Assembly (NCBI RefSeq): GCF_007018905.1
Contig: NZ_CP041402.1
Coordinates: forward strand, 3,708,001-3,772,000
Source: Tardiphaga sp. vice304
GTDB lineage: Bacteria; Pseudomonadota; Alphaproteobacteria; Rhizobiales; Xanthobacteraceae
Length of the DNA: 64,000 nucleotides
Reading direction: 5' to 3'
Positions 8,626 through 17,054 of this stretch are shown here, piece by piece. Below the pieces are notes generated by a model. It did not search any database. It saw only the letters and a program-made list of their open reading frames with translations, and had not been told where the DNA came from. The position numbers were made by a program, and so were the translations under genes. Every line of letters begins with the position of its first letter. The stretch's first letter is position 1.

Positions 8626-9999
8626 TCAAGCCGCCGCCGAGACCACCCGGTTACGACCGTCATGCTTGGCGCGATACAAAGCCACGTCGGCGCGCTTGAG
8701 GACGTCGGCGACCGGCTCGCCCTTGATTTCCAGCGTCGACAGACCGATCGAGATCGTCACCTCGATGTGCTTGTTGCCCTTGTCGATCGCGAAGGGCTCG
8801 CCGGCAATGGCGCGGCGCAGACGTTCGGCGACCATGCCGGCGACCTTGAGGTCGGTCTCCGGCATCACGATGATGAATTCCTCGCCGCCGTAGCGGCACG
8901 CCAGATCGATGCCGCGGATCGACTTGCGGATCCGCACGGCGAATTCCCGCAGCACGTCGTCGCCGCAATCATGGCCGTGGTTGTCGTTGATCGACTTGAA
9001 GAAGTCGATGTCGAGCATCAGCACCGCCAGCGGCTTGCCGCGGTTTGCGGCCTGCTCCGCCAGCGTTTCGAGATGGCTCTCCATGTAGCGGCGATTATGC
9101 AGCCCGGTGAGACCGTCGGTGATCGCCATCTCGATCGAGTTCTGCACATTGTCGCGCAGATGGTCGGTGTAGCGGCGACGCCTGACTTGCGTCCGTGCGC
9201 GCGCCAGCAGCTCGTTCTTGTCGACCGGGCGCAACAGGTAGTCGTTGACGCCGATTTCGAGGCCACGCAGCATCCGCGCATCATTGTCGGCATCCGCGAT
9301 CGCCAGGATCGGCACCTGCCGCGTGCGCTCCAGCGAACGCGCCTGGCTGCACAGCCGCAAGCCGTCGAAACTCTCCAGGCCGAGCGAAACGATCAGCAGG
9401 TCGTAATTACCTTCCGCTGCATGAAACAGGGCGTCCGCAGGATTGGGTTCGACATCGACATGGTGCTCGGCGCTCAGGATCGGCGCCAGCCGCTCATAGG
9501 ACGACGGCCGGTCATCGACCAGCAGAATGCGCCCGCCCATGCCCGGATCGGCCACCGCCGAGCGCTCCGGCGCCTGCACGCCAATCTCCAGCGAGGTGAT
9601 GGCGCGCATCCGCAACTCGTCGGTCATCATCTTCAACCGCGTCAGCGAACGGACCCGCGCAATCAGCACGGCGTCCGCCACCGGCTTGGTCAGGAAATCA
9701 TCGGCGCCGGCCTCGAGGCCGCGCACGCGATCGGCCGGACTGTCCAGCGCGGTGACCATCACCACCGGAATGAAATGCGTCTTCGGATTGGCCTTCAGCC
9801 TGCGGCAGACCTCGAAGCCGTCCATGTCCGGCATCATCACATCGAGCAGGATCAGATCGCATTCGGAGCGCGCGCAGATCTCCAGCGCCTGGGCGCCCGA
9901 CGATGCGGTGGTAACGTCGAAATATTCGGCCGAGAGACGGGCTTCGAGCAGCTTGACGTTGGCGGGGATGTCGTCGACGACCAGGATACGCGCGGACAT
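8626..9999 (-). CDS. pleD: PleD-type response regulator with GGDEF diguanylate cyclase
   Basis: A 457-residue protein with two receiver domains (about 1-120 and 155-275) and a C-terminal GGDEF domain (about 290-457). The phosphoacceptor is D53 in LILLDVMMPDMDG. The cyclase signature is GGEEF, preceded five residues upstream by RGID, the inhibitory c-di-GMP I-site. The second receiver lacks an obvious phosphoacceptor pocket and is the adaptor type. Together with divK, 9 bases upstream, this is the Caulobacter-style divK-pleD pair controlling polarity and the swarmer-to-stalk transition through c-di-GMP. Confidence 0.95.
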   Translation of the reverse strand: MSARILVVDDIPANVKLLEARLSAEYFDVTTASSGAQALEICARSECDLILLDVMMPDMDGFEVCRRLKANPKTHFIPVVMVTALDSPADRVRGLEAGADDFLTKPVADAVLIARVRSLTRLKMMTDELRMRAITSLEIGVQAPERSAVADPGMGGRILLVDDRPSSYERLAPILSAEHHVDVEPNPADALFHAAEGNYDLLIVSLGLESFDGLRLCSQARSLERTRQVPILAIADADNDARMLRGLEIGVNDYLLRPVDKNELLARARTQVRRRRYTDHLRDNVQNSIEMAITDGLTGLHNRRYMESHLETLAEQAANRGKPLAVLMLDIDFFKSINDNHGHDCGDDVLREFAVRIRKSIRGIDLACRYGGEEFIIVMPETDLKVAGMVAERLRRAIAGEPFAIDKGNKHIEVTISIGLSTLEIKGEPVADVLKRADVALYRAKHDGRNRVVSAAA

Positions 10000-10008
10000 C
10001 GAGACCCC

Positions 10009-10374
10009 CTAACCGATAAACCGACGAACGGTCTCGATAAATTTGCCGACTGAAATAGGCTTGGATAAATAGGCTTCGCAGCCGCCCTCGCGGATGCGCT
10101 CTTCATCGCCCTTCATGGCGAAGGCGGTGACGGCGACGATCGGTATCATGCGCAGCCCCGGATCGTCCTTGATCCAGCGTGTCACTTCGAGGCCGGACAC
10201 CTGCGGCAACTGGATGTCCATCAACACGAGATCGGGACGTTGCTTGCGAACGATCTCGAGCGCCTCGTAACCATTGCTGGTACCGATGGTCAGATAGCCA
10301 TGCGCTTCAAGCAGATCGCGGAAGAGCTTCATATTGAGCTCATTATCTTCCACGATCAGGACGGTTTTAGCCAT
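10009..10374 (-). CDS. divK: single-domain response regulator DivK
   Basis: A 121-residue stand-alone receiver domain, [20 protein letters not shown] and on, with acidic pocket E9/D10, phosphoacceptor D53 ([10 protein letters not shown]), T83-type switch and K105-type lysine (YLSKPIS). The start at 10374 is preferred to longer frames because it gives the canonical receiver N-terminus. DivK is a diffusible phospho-signal acting on DivL/CckA and PleD-linked kinases to control CtrA. The gene lies directly upstream of pleD on the same strand. Confidence 0.93.
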   Translation of the reverse strand: MAKTVLIVEDNELNMKLFRDLLEAHGYLTIGTSNGYEALEIVRKQRPDLVLMDIQLPQVSGLEVTRWIKDDPGLRMIPIVAVTAFAMKGDEERIREGGCEAYLSKPISVGKFIETVRRFIG

Positions 10375-10604
10375 CCCGCCCTCCAATCCTGAACGATAAC
10401 GTTCTCGATGTGCGCCGAACGACATTGCTCTGCCGCACGCGCGATACAACCTGCAAGGGGAACTCAGTTGCGGCCCGGAGTGTCCCCGACCACCCCTGCC
10501 GGAGCGCCCGTTGTCCGTCGGCATCGGCCAGTTGCTGGCAACGCCCCGGTGACTCGGGCATGATGGTAAACTAGAGACGATTAGTTACGGAAAGGCAAAC
10601 AGCC

Positions 10605-10907
10605 ATGCTAAAAAAGCGCTCCCAGCACCCGGGACAAGTCGCTGAAATCGTTGCCATTCAGGCGCTATCCTTCGTGGCCGGCGAGCCTGAGCGGCTGGGT
10701 TTGTTCCTGTCCGAGAGCGGAATCGGCCCGGAGACGCTGCGCTCCGCCGCCAAGGACCCGCAGTTTCTCGTCAGCGTGCTGGATTTCGTGCTGCGCGACG
10801 ACGAGACGGTGCAGGCGTTTTCGGCCTCGTCCCAGTTGCATCCGACGACCATTGCAGCCGCCCGGCAGGCACTCGGCGATCCCAGGCTCGAGCGCGACAT
10901 CCCGTGA
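10605..10907 (+). CDS. DUF3572 family protein
   Basis: A 100-residue helical protein starting MLKKRSQHPGQVAEIVAIQA. The conserved core ALSFVAGEPERLGLFLSESG...LRSAAKDPQFLVSVLDFVLRDD is typical of DUF3572, a small alphaproteobacterial family of unknown function. The stop overlaps the dinB start (GTGA at 10904-10907), so the two genes are translationally coupled. The coupling suggests, but does not prove, a role linked to DNA repair. Confidence 0.85.
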   Translation: MLKKRSQHPGQVAEIVAIQALSFVAGEPERLGLFLSESGIGPETLRSAAKDPQFLVSVLDFVLRDDETVQAFSASSQLHPTTIAAARQALGDPRLERDIP

Positions 10908-12196
10908 TTCCCGCCCCGACAGAAACGAGCGGACCGCGCTGCTTCTGCCGGGATTGCCTTGCCGACCAGAATATCGCCGCGAGGCGCTGCACCGCCTGCG
11001 GCTCGCCGCGGCTGGTGCGCCACCATGCCCTGCCCGCTTTGACGATGGCCCATATCGATTGCGACGCCTTCTACGCCACGGTGGAGAAGCGCGACAATCC
11101 GGAACTGGCCGACCGCCCGGTCATCATCGGCGGCGGCAAGCGCGGCGTGGTGTCGGCCGCCTGCTATATCGCCCGCACCTATGGTATCCGCTCGGCAATG
11201 CCGATGTTCAAGGCGCTGGAACTGTGCCCCGCAGCCGCGGTGGTCAAACCCGACATGGCCAAGTACGTCCGCGTTGGCCGCGAGGTGCGCCATGCGATGC
11301 AGGCGCTGACGCCGTTGGTCGAGCCGCTGTCGATCGACGAGGCCTTCCTCGATCTCGCCGGCACGCAACGCGTCCACGGCATGATCCCGGCCAAGGTGCT
11401 GGCGAAGTTTGCCGCAGAGATCGAGCGCAACATCGGCATCACGGTTTCGGTGGGCCTGTCGGTGAACAAGTTTTTGGCCAAGATCGCTAGCGATCTCGAC
11501 AAGCCGCGCGGCTTCGCCGTGCTCGACCAGGCGGATGCCTGCGCGATGCTGGCCGACCGCCCGGTCGGCTTCATCTTCGGCGTCGGCCCCGCCACCGCCG
11601 AACGGCTCTCGCAGCGTGGCTTCCGCAAGATCGGCGACCTGCAGAAGGCCGACGAGCTTGAATTGATGAAGCAGTTCGGCGGCGAAGGCCGCCGGCTATG
11701 GCGGCTGGCGCGCGGCATCGACGACCGCAAGGTTGTGGCCGATCGTAACGCCAAGACGATCTCCAATGAGACCACCTTCAATGAGGACATCCGCGACTTC
11801 GCCACACTGGAGAAGATCCTGTGGCGGCTGTCGGAGAAGGTATCGTCGCGACTGAAGAGCGGGGAAGTGGCCGGCACCACGGTGACCCTGAAACTGAAGA
11901 CCGCGGATTTCCGCCAGCGCACCCGCTCGCAATCGATCCATTCCCCCACCCAGCTCGCGGCGAAGATCTTTGCGATCTCGCGCGAGATGCTTGCGAAGGA
12001 GATCGACGGCACCGCCTTCCGCCTGATCGGCACCGGCGTCAGCGCGCTGCAGCCGGGCTCGCAGGCCGGCGACACCGACATGATCGACCGCCGCTCCGCC
12101 GATGCCGAGCGCGCGATGGACGGGTTGCGCAAGAAGTTCGGCGACGCGGCGGTGATCCGCGGCATTGCCTATGAGGGGCCGGTAAAGAGTTCGTAA
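10904..12196 (+). CDS. dinB: DNA polymerase IV with N-terminal zinc-ribbon extension
   Basis: A 430-residue Y-family translesion polymerase. The catalytic parts are HIDCDAFYATVEKRDNPEL (about residues 49-67) and LSIDEAFLDL (about 143-152), followed by the steric-gate/palm region, thumb HhH (SVGLSVNKFLAKIASDLDKP, then FIFGVGPATAERL) and little finger. Before the polymerase core there is an extension of some 45 residues with five cysteines (C13, C15, C18, C29, C32) resembling a CxxC-CxxC zinc ribbon, absent from E. coli DinB. It starts with GTG overlapping the DUF3572 stop. No LexA box was recognised upstream. Confidence 0.93.
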   Translation: MIPAPTETSGPRCFCRDCLADQNIAARRCTACGSPRLVRHHALPALTMAHIDCDAFYATVEKRDNPELADRPVIIGGGKRGVVSAACYIARTYGIRSAMPMFKALELCPAAAVVKPDMAKYVRVGREVRHAMQALTPLVEPLSIDEAFLDLAGTQRVHGMIPAKVLAKFAAEIERNIGITVSVGLSVNKFLAKIASDLDKPRGFAVLDQADACAMLADRPVGFIFGVGPATAERLSQRGFRKIGDLQKADELELMKQFGGEGRRLWRLARGIDDRKVVADRNAKTISNETTFNEDIRDFATLEKILWRLSEKVSSRLKSGEVAGTTVTLKLKTADFRQRTRSQSIHSPTQLAAKIFAISREMLAKEIDGTAFRLIGTGVSALQPGSQAGDTDMIDRRSADAERAMDGLRKKFGDAAVIRGIAYEGPVKSS

Positions 12197-12199
12197 CTT

Positions 12200-12301
12200 G
12201 TAGCCCGGATGAAGTCGACGCGCCGCATGGCGGCGAGGCGACGCAATCCGGGAACAGCATCAATAGTGGATGGCCCGGCCCCGGATTGTCATCCGGGCTA
12301 C
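12200..12301. repeat. palindromic intergenic element (TAGCCCGGAT type)
   Basis: A perfect 13-base inverted pair, GTAGCCCGGATGA (12200-12212) and TCATCCGGGCTAC (12289-12301), encloses inner GC-rich pairings including CCGG blocks. A related element lies at 34400-34496. It fills the gap between the convergent dinB and eipB genes and may act as a bidirectional terminator. Confidence 0.8.
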
Positions 12302-12306
12302 GCTCA

Positions 12307-13164
12307 TCACTTGCAGGGCTTGCTGTCCTTCACGTTGAACTTGCCCATGGTGCCGCCGATCACGAAATCATTGTAGTCCAGCACCAGCGAGCGCGACACG
12401 CCATTTTCGTACAGCTCGAACGACATCGCATAGACCGGCGTCTGCTCGCCGCTGTTCGGCTTGGCGGTTTCGTCATAATAGCTCACCGTCACCGGCCAGC
12501 GGGTCAGCGGCTTCATCGCGTCGGACGTGGTCGAGGCATCGGGCTCGGCACCGGCGCGGTCGCCGGGGATCGCGGCCCCGATCACCGTCAGCGTGTTGTA
12601 GACCTTCTCGCCGGTGTCGGAGCCGTCATAGACCTTGAGCTCAAGCAGCGACTTGCCGTCGCGCGCCGCGGCGATAATGCGGTGGATCTGCTCGGTCGGA
12701 AACACGGTCGAGCCATCGAGCGTGAGGGTCTTCACCACCGGCTGCTTGAGCTTGACGGTGACGTGATCGCCCTCGCGCTCGGCGATGCCGTCGATCACGC
12801 TGGGGTCGCCGTCGTTCATGCGAGTGTCGATCTTGAAACGATAGCTCTTGCCGGCGCCGTCTTCCCAGCTCGTCGAGCGCAAATCGCTCAGCGTGTTCTT
12901 GCCCTCGCCGGTTTCCAGCTCCGAGACCTGGCGGAAATCCGAGGTGTAGCCCTCGCAGGCGCTGCCGGTGAAATTATACAGAATGCGCCCGCTGGCGGAA
13001 TTGACGCTGGCATTGCCGCGCGACTTCAGCAGCTTCAATTCATACAGCGCCTGATGCGCCATGAACGGCACGGGGGCCGCGGCCTTCGCCGCGCCGCCGA
13101 GACCCATCAGCGCCAGCGCCACGGCACCGGCTTGAATGCAGGAAAGAGAGGCTGATCGGCGCAT
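12307..13164 (-). CDS. eipB: cell-envelope integrity protein EipB (DUF1849)
   Basis: A 285-residue exported protein. The start MRRSASLSC gives a typical signal peptide (charged N-terminus, hydrophobic AGAVALALMGLGG, cleavage near AKA-AAP at about residue 28). The mature part starts PVPFMAHQALYELKL and has the DUF1849 layout, with two cysteines, one in the N-terminal third (FTGSACEGY) and one as the second-last residue (SKPCK). In Brucella EipB the equivalent cysteines form a disulphide that stabilises a periplasmic beta-spiral needed for envelope integrity. A longer upstream frame is open but would bury the signal peptide. Confidence 0.88.
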   Translation of the reverse strand: MRRSASLSCIQAGAVALALMGLGGAAKAAAPVPFMAHQALYELKLLKSRGNASVNSASGRILYNFTGSACEGYTSDFRQVSELETGEGKNTLSDLRSTSWEDGAGKSYRFKIDTRMNDGDPSVIDGIAEREGDHVTVKLKQPVVKTLTLDGSTVFPTEQIHRIIAAARDGKSLLELKVYDGSDTGEKVYNTLTVIGAAIPGDRAGAEPDASTTSDAMKPLTRWPVTVSYYDETAKPNSGEQTPVYAMSFELYENGVSRSLVLDYNDFVIGGTMGKFNVKDSKPCK

Positions 13165-13407
13165 GCGGGTTCCCTGACTGCTGAGTGACGATACTAAAGA
13201 GCGCCCCATTGCGCCGCAACTGCGGCCGGAATTGGCGACGACCGAAATATGCCGGTCCATTGTCGTGAATTTGATGCTACCGAGGCGTTCCCTGTCGGCG
13301 CCGGGCGTCACCCGTGGTTGCTTGCATGACAGGACGCGATGGGTGAAACAGGCCGCCCGACGCGGCACGCGGACGGTTCGGACGCAATTTTCAGAACGGA
13401 GACGGTA

Positions 13408-13875
13408 ATGGCAGGAACGGTCGAGCAGAAACTGGCAGCCCTCGGTGTGACGATCCATGAGCCGATCAGCCCGGTGGCGAATTACGTCGGCTTCGTGCGG
13501 ACCGGCAATCTGCTGTTCGTCTCCGGCCAGATCTGCATGGGCGCGGACGGCCAGTTGATCGCCAAGGGCAAGCTCGGCGCCGGCGTCACGCTCGACCAGG
13601 GCGTCAACGCCGCCCGGGGCTGCGCCATCAACCTGCTGGCCCAGGTCAAGGCCGCGCTGGGCGATCTCGACAAGGTGGTGCGCCTGGTCCGTCTCGGCGG
13701 TTTCGTCAACTCCACCCCCGACTTCGTCGATGCGCCGAAGGTCATCAACGGCGCTTCCGACCTGATGGTCGCGGCGTTCGGCGACAAGGGCCGGCATGCC
13801 CGGGCCGCGGTCGGCGTGGCCTCCCTGCCCGCCGATTGCGCCGTCGAGGTCGACGGCGTGTTCGAGGTCGCCTAA
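13408..13875 (+). CDS. RidA/YjgF-family protein
   Basis: A 155-residue protein of the RidA superfamily (long, YjgH-like or endoribonuclease L-PSP annotated type). The start at 13408 has a GGAGACGG ribosome-binding site. Visible family features are LLFVSGQICMGADGQLI, the LAQVKAALGDLDKVVRLVRLGGFVNS segment and the C-terminal RAAVGVASLPADCAVEVDG. The usual catalytic arginine is in the last block (ARAAVGV). RidA proteins deaminate reactive enamine/imine intermediates; long subfamily members may differ. It heads a run with GDPD 15 bases downstream. Confidence 0.88.
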   Translation: MAGTVEQKLAALGVTIHEPISPVANYVGFVRTGNLLFVSGQICMGADGQLIAKGKLGAGVTLDQGVNAARGCAINLLAQVKAALGDLDKVVRLVRLGGFVNSTPDFVDAPKVINGASDLMVAAFGDKGRHARAAVGVASLPADCAVEVDGVFEVA

Positions 13876-13889
13876 CCAGAGAACCTGCG

Positions 13890-14642
13890 ATGCACGCTCC
13901 CGCCTGGCTCACCGCCCGCCCGGTCGCGCATCGCGGCCTGCATGACCGCGCCCGCGGCGTGGTCGAGAACATGCCGGGCGCCATCGCCGCCGCGATCGCC
14001 GGCAACTTCTCGATCGAGGTCGACCTGCAACTGTCCGCCGATGGCGAGGCGATGGTCCACCACGACGACGATCTCGGCCGGCTCACCATCGGCTCCGGCT
14101 CGCTGCGCAGCCACACCGCCGCCGAGCTGAAGCAGGTGGCGTTCAAGGACACCGACGAGCGGATGATGTCGCTCGCCGATCTCTGCGCGCTGGTCGATGG
14201 CCGGGTCGGGCTGGTGCTGGAAGTGAAAAGTCACTTCGACGGCGACCGCCAGCTCGTTGGCCGGATGGCGGAAATCCTGAAATCCTATTCCGGCCCAGTG
14301 GCCGTGATGTCGTTCGATCCCGACCAGGTGCTGGCGCTGCGCCAGCTGTTGCCGGCGCTGCCGCGCGGCATCACCGCGCAGCGGCGCTACGACGACGGCG
14401 AGTGGCTGGAACTGACACCGGCCCAGCGCCGCGGCATGCAAAGCCTTCGCCATGCTTTCACCACCCGGCCGCATTTCGTGGCCTATTGGGTGAAGGATTT
14501 GCCGGCCCCGGCGCCGTGGATAGCGCGTCATCTGTTCGGCTGCGCGCTGCTGACCTGGACAGTGCGCACCCCGGAACAGCGCGCTGTCGCCAGGGCTCAT
14601 GCCGACCAGATGATTTTCGAGGGCTTCGTCCCCGAACCGTGA
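13890..14642 (+). CDS. glycerophosphodiester phosphodiesterase
   Basis: A 250-residue TIM-barrel GDPD enzyme. The N-terminal catalytic signature VAHRGLHD (about residues 11-18), ENMPGAIAAAI, EVDLQLSADGEAMVHHDDDLGRLT and the later LVLEVKSH carry the expected His, Glu and Asp residues. It hydrolyses glycerophosphodiesters to glycerol-3-phosphate and an alcohol. The start at 13890 follows the RidA stop by 14 bases. There is no signal peptide, so it is predicted to be cytosolic, unlike periplasmic GlpQ. Confidence 0.9.
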   Translation: MHAPAWLTARPVAHRGLHDRARGVVENMPGAIAAAIAGNFSIEVDLQLSADGEAMVHHDDDLGRLTIGSGSLRSHTAAELKQVAFKDTDERMMSLADLCALVDGRVGLVLEVKSHFDGDRQLVGRMAEILKSYSGPVAVMSFDPDQVLALRQLLPALPRGITAQRRYDDGEWLELTPAQRRGMQSLRHAFTTRPHFVAYWVKDLPAPAPWIARHLFGCALLTWTVRTPEQRAVARAHADQMIFEGFVPEP

Positions 14643-14721
14643 CCGCCCTTGCGCTGACCTCCGCGATGCACAAATCTATGGACGGTCATCGCGATGGCCG
14701 ATCGCAACTGACCGGGCCTTG

Positions 14722-15987
14722 ATGAATTCGTCGGACATAACGCTGGAAGCCGTCTCCTCCATCAGCCAGATTCCGGCCGTGGACTGGGATGCCTGCGCCA
14801 CCTCCGGCGCCGACGCTGGCGAACTCGAATCGCTGGACACGCTAGCCTCGTGCGCGCCTTCAACGCCCCGCACCAACACCTCGGCTTTGACGTATAACCC
14901 ATTCATTTCGCACGCTTTCTTCCTCGCGCTCGAGAAATCGAATTCGGCCTGCGCGCGCACCGGATGGGGTCCGCGGCACCTGATCGCGAAGCGCGATGCC
15001 GCCATCGTCGGCGTGGTGCCGTGCTATCTGAAATCGCATTCCCAGGGCGAGTACGTGTTCGACCGCGGCTGGGCCGACGCCTATGAGCGCGCCGGCGGCC
15101 AGTATTATCCGAAGCTGCAGGCCTCGGTTCCGTTCACCCCGGCGACCGGCCCGCGCCTCCTGATCCGCGATCCCGCCGATGCCCACCGCATCGGCCAGGC
15201 GCTGGCCGGCGGGCTGATCGGACTGTGCGACGCGACCGACGCGTCGTCGGTGCACGTCACCTTTGCGCGAGAGAACGAGTGGAAGTTTCTCGCCGAAAAG
15301 GGATTCCTGCAGCGCACCGACCAGCAGTTTCACTTCCACAATCCCGGCTATGCCTCGTTCGACGATTTCCTCGCCACCCTGAACTCGCGCCACCGCAAGG
15401 CGATCAAGCGCGAGCGTCGCGACGCGCTGGCGAACGGCATCACCATCCACGCGCTGACCGGCAATGACATCACCGACGATGCGTGGGACGCCTTCTTCGC
15501 CTTCTACATGGAGACCGGGTCGCGCAAATGGGGCCGGCCCTATCTGACCCGCGCCTTCTACAGCGAGATCGCCGCCACCATGGCCCGCGACGTCGTGCTG
15601 ATCATGGCGAAGCGTGAGGGCCGCTGGATCGCCGGCGCCATCAACTTCATCGGCTCGGACACGTTGTTCGGCCGGCACTGGGGCGCCGTCGAGCACCACC
15701 CGTTCCTGCATTTCGAGGTCTGCTATTATCAGGCGATCGACTTTGCGATCCAGCGCGGGCTGAAGACCGTCGAGGCCGGCGCGCAGGGCGAGCACAAGAT
15801 CGCGCGCGGATACCTGCCGCAGACCACCTACTCCGCACATTACATCGCCGACCCCGGCTTCCGCCGCGCGGTGGCGGATTATCTGAAACATGAGCGCGCG
15901 CATGTGGCGGAAGCGGTGCGCGAACTGACCGAGGCCGGCCCGTTCCGCAAGGGTGACATTCACAGCACCCACGAAGAACCGACCTGA
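14722..15987 (+). CDS. FemAB-like GNAT-fold protein (DUF482 / peptidogalycan biosynthesis-recognition family)
   Basis: A 421-residue protein with the two-lobe acyltransferase layout of PF04339-type proteins. Recognisable blocks are NPFISHAFFLALEKSNS...GWGPRHL near residues 55-80, FDDFLATLNSRHRKAIKRERR (about 214-234), and RHWGAVEHHPFLHFEVCYYQAIDFAIQRGLKTVEAGAQGEHKIARGYLP in the C-terminal lobe. The enzymatic activity is unproven; related Fem proteins transfer amino acids to cell-wall precursors. The ATG at 14722 is chosen over the TTG one codon earlier. Confidence 0.85.
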   Translation: MNSSDITLEAVSSISQIPAVDWDACATSGADAGELESLDTLASCAPSTPRTNTSALTYNPFISHAFFLALEKSNSACARTGWGPRHLIAKRDAAIVGVVPCYLKSHSQGEYVFDRGWADAYERAGGQYYPKLQASVPFTPATGPRLLIRDPADAHRIGQALAGGLIGLCDATDASSVHVTFARENEWKFLAEKGFLQRTDQQFHFHNPGYASFDDFLATLNSRHRKAIKRERRDALANGITIHALTGNDITDDAWDAFFAFYMETGSRKWGRPYLTRAFYSEIAATMARDVVLIMAKREGRWIAGAINFIGSDTLFGRHWGAVEHHPFLHFEVCYYQAIDFAIQRGLKTVEAGAQGEHKIARGYLPQTTYSAHYIADPGFRRAVADYLKHERAHVAEAVRELTEAGPFRKGDIHSTHEEPT

Positions 15988-16054
15988 CGCGCCGGTACGG
16001 GTTGACCGATTCAAGGTTGGCGGCGACAGTCGCCGAAATTCTCCGGGAGGCACC

Positions 16055-16483
16055 ATGACCGCGTATGACCCCAGCAACATCTTCGCCAAGATCCTGCGCG
16101 GCGAGTTCTCCTGCTACAAGGTGTATGAAGACGACCACACCCTCGCCTTCCTCGACATCATGCCGCGCACGCCCGGCCATACGCTGGTGATTCCCAAGGC
16201 GCCGGCGCGCAACATTTTCGATATCACGGCAGACGATTACGGCCACGTCGCCCGCACCGCGCACCGGATCGCAGCGGCGGCCCGAACGGCTTTCGCCGCC
16301 GACGGCATGACCATCGCGCAATATTCGGAAGCAGCCGGCGGCCAGGTCGTGTTCCACCTGCACATGCATGTGATGCCCCGCCACGACAATGTCGGCCTGC
16401 TGCCGCCCGCGACGCGCAAGGAAGATCCCAAGGTGCTGGAAGACAATGCGACGAAGCTGATCGCGGCGCTGGCGGCGCTGTAA
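16055..16483 (+). CDS. HIT-family hydrolase
   Basis: A 142-residue histidine-triad protein. The active-site motif is VVFHLHMHVMPRHD (about residues 94-107). The N-terminal part CYKVYEDDHTLAFLDIMPRTPGHTLVIPK is typical of bacterial HinT/HIT enzymes, which cleave aminoacyl- or alkyl-AMP linkages. The GGGAGG ribosome-binding site just before 16055 fixes the start. It ends a plus-strand run of RidA, GDPD and FemAB-like genes. Confidence 0.92.
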   Translation: MTAYDPSNIFAKILRGEFSCYKVYEDDHTLAFLDIMPRTPGHTLVIPKAPARNIFDITADDYGHVARTAHRIAAAARTAFAADGMTIAQYSEAAGGQVVFHLHMHVMPRHDNVGLLPPATRKEDPKVLEDNATKLIAALAAL

Positions 16484-16507
16484 CCGGATCGCACCGGCCC
16501 TGCGCCC

Positions 16508-16534
16508 CCTCGCCCCGCTCTTTGCGGGGCGAGG
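16508..16534. terminator. strong hairpin between convergent HIT and trmO genes
   Basis: An 11-base perfect stem, CCTCGCCCCGC / GCGGGGCGAGG, encloses a TCTTT loop. A run of A residues follows on the plus strand, so there is no T-tract on that strand, and the minus strand has none after the stem. It may stop transcription with help from Rho, or may be a short palindromic repeat. Confidence 0.55.
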
Positions 16535-16548
16535 TGAAAAAACGCCAC

Positions 16549-17040
16549 CTACCCCGTCTGGAAATCGCCGGGCTGCGGCGGCGCCAGCGGGGTGAACTCG
16601 CAGCGGTCGGGCTTGAGATCCAGGAGCGGCGTCTCGTCGAGACAGTCGAGGCCGCGCACGAACACCGTCGGACCCTCGATGCCGATCAGCCTCACCATTG
16701 AGGTGCCGATTGGGTTGGGCCGCACCGGCGAGCGCAGCGAGAAGGTACCGCGCGCGCGGCCGTCATTCTTCGGGCTTTGCAGCACCAGGTCGCGGCGCGA
16801 CAGATGCAGCCAGTAGATCACTTCGAGATGCTCGAACAGATCGAGCCCCTGCAACGCCGGCACCCAGGGCTCGAAGATTTCCAGCCGGCATACCGGGCCG
16901 TCGTGGCGGCCCTGCCGCGGCGTCTCCAGCCGCGACGTCCAGGGCGTGCGGATGCGGCCGATATAGACCAGCCCGGCATGAACAGGCTTCGGCGCATCGA
17001 CGGCGCTCTCGCCGTCGCGGATCTCGCTTTCACGAACCAT
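16549..17040 (-). CDS. trmO: tRNA (adenine37-N6)-methyltransferase TrmO (TsaA family)
   Basis: A 163-residue protein of the TrmO/YaeB beta-barrel family, which uses S-adenosylmethionine to methylate t6A37 in tRNA-Thr. Visible signatures are YIGRIRTPW near residue 26, the [20 protein letters not shown] block, the family hallmark [27 protein letters not shown] (about 97-123) and [16 protein letters not shown]. It is shorter than the E. coli protein (235 aa) because it lacks the extra C-terminal domain, as is normal in many alphaproteobacteria. Confidence 0.9.
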   Translation of the reverse strand: MVRESEIRDGESAVDAPKPVHAGLVYIGRIRTPWTSRLETPRQGRHDGPVCRLEIFEPWVPALQGLDLFEHLEVIYWLHLSRRDLVLQSPKNDGRARGTFSLRSPVRPNPIGTSMVRLIGIEGPTVFVRGLDCLDETPLLDLKPDRCEFTPLAPPQPGDFQTG

Positions 17041-17054
17041 CGGTCAATCCCGTT

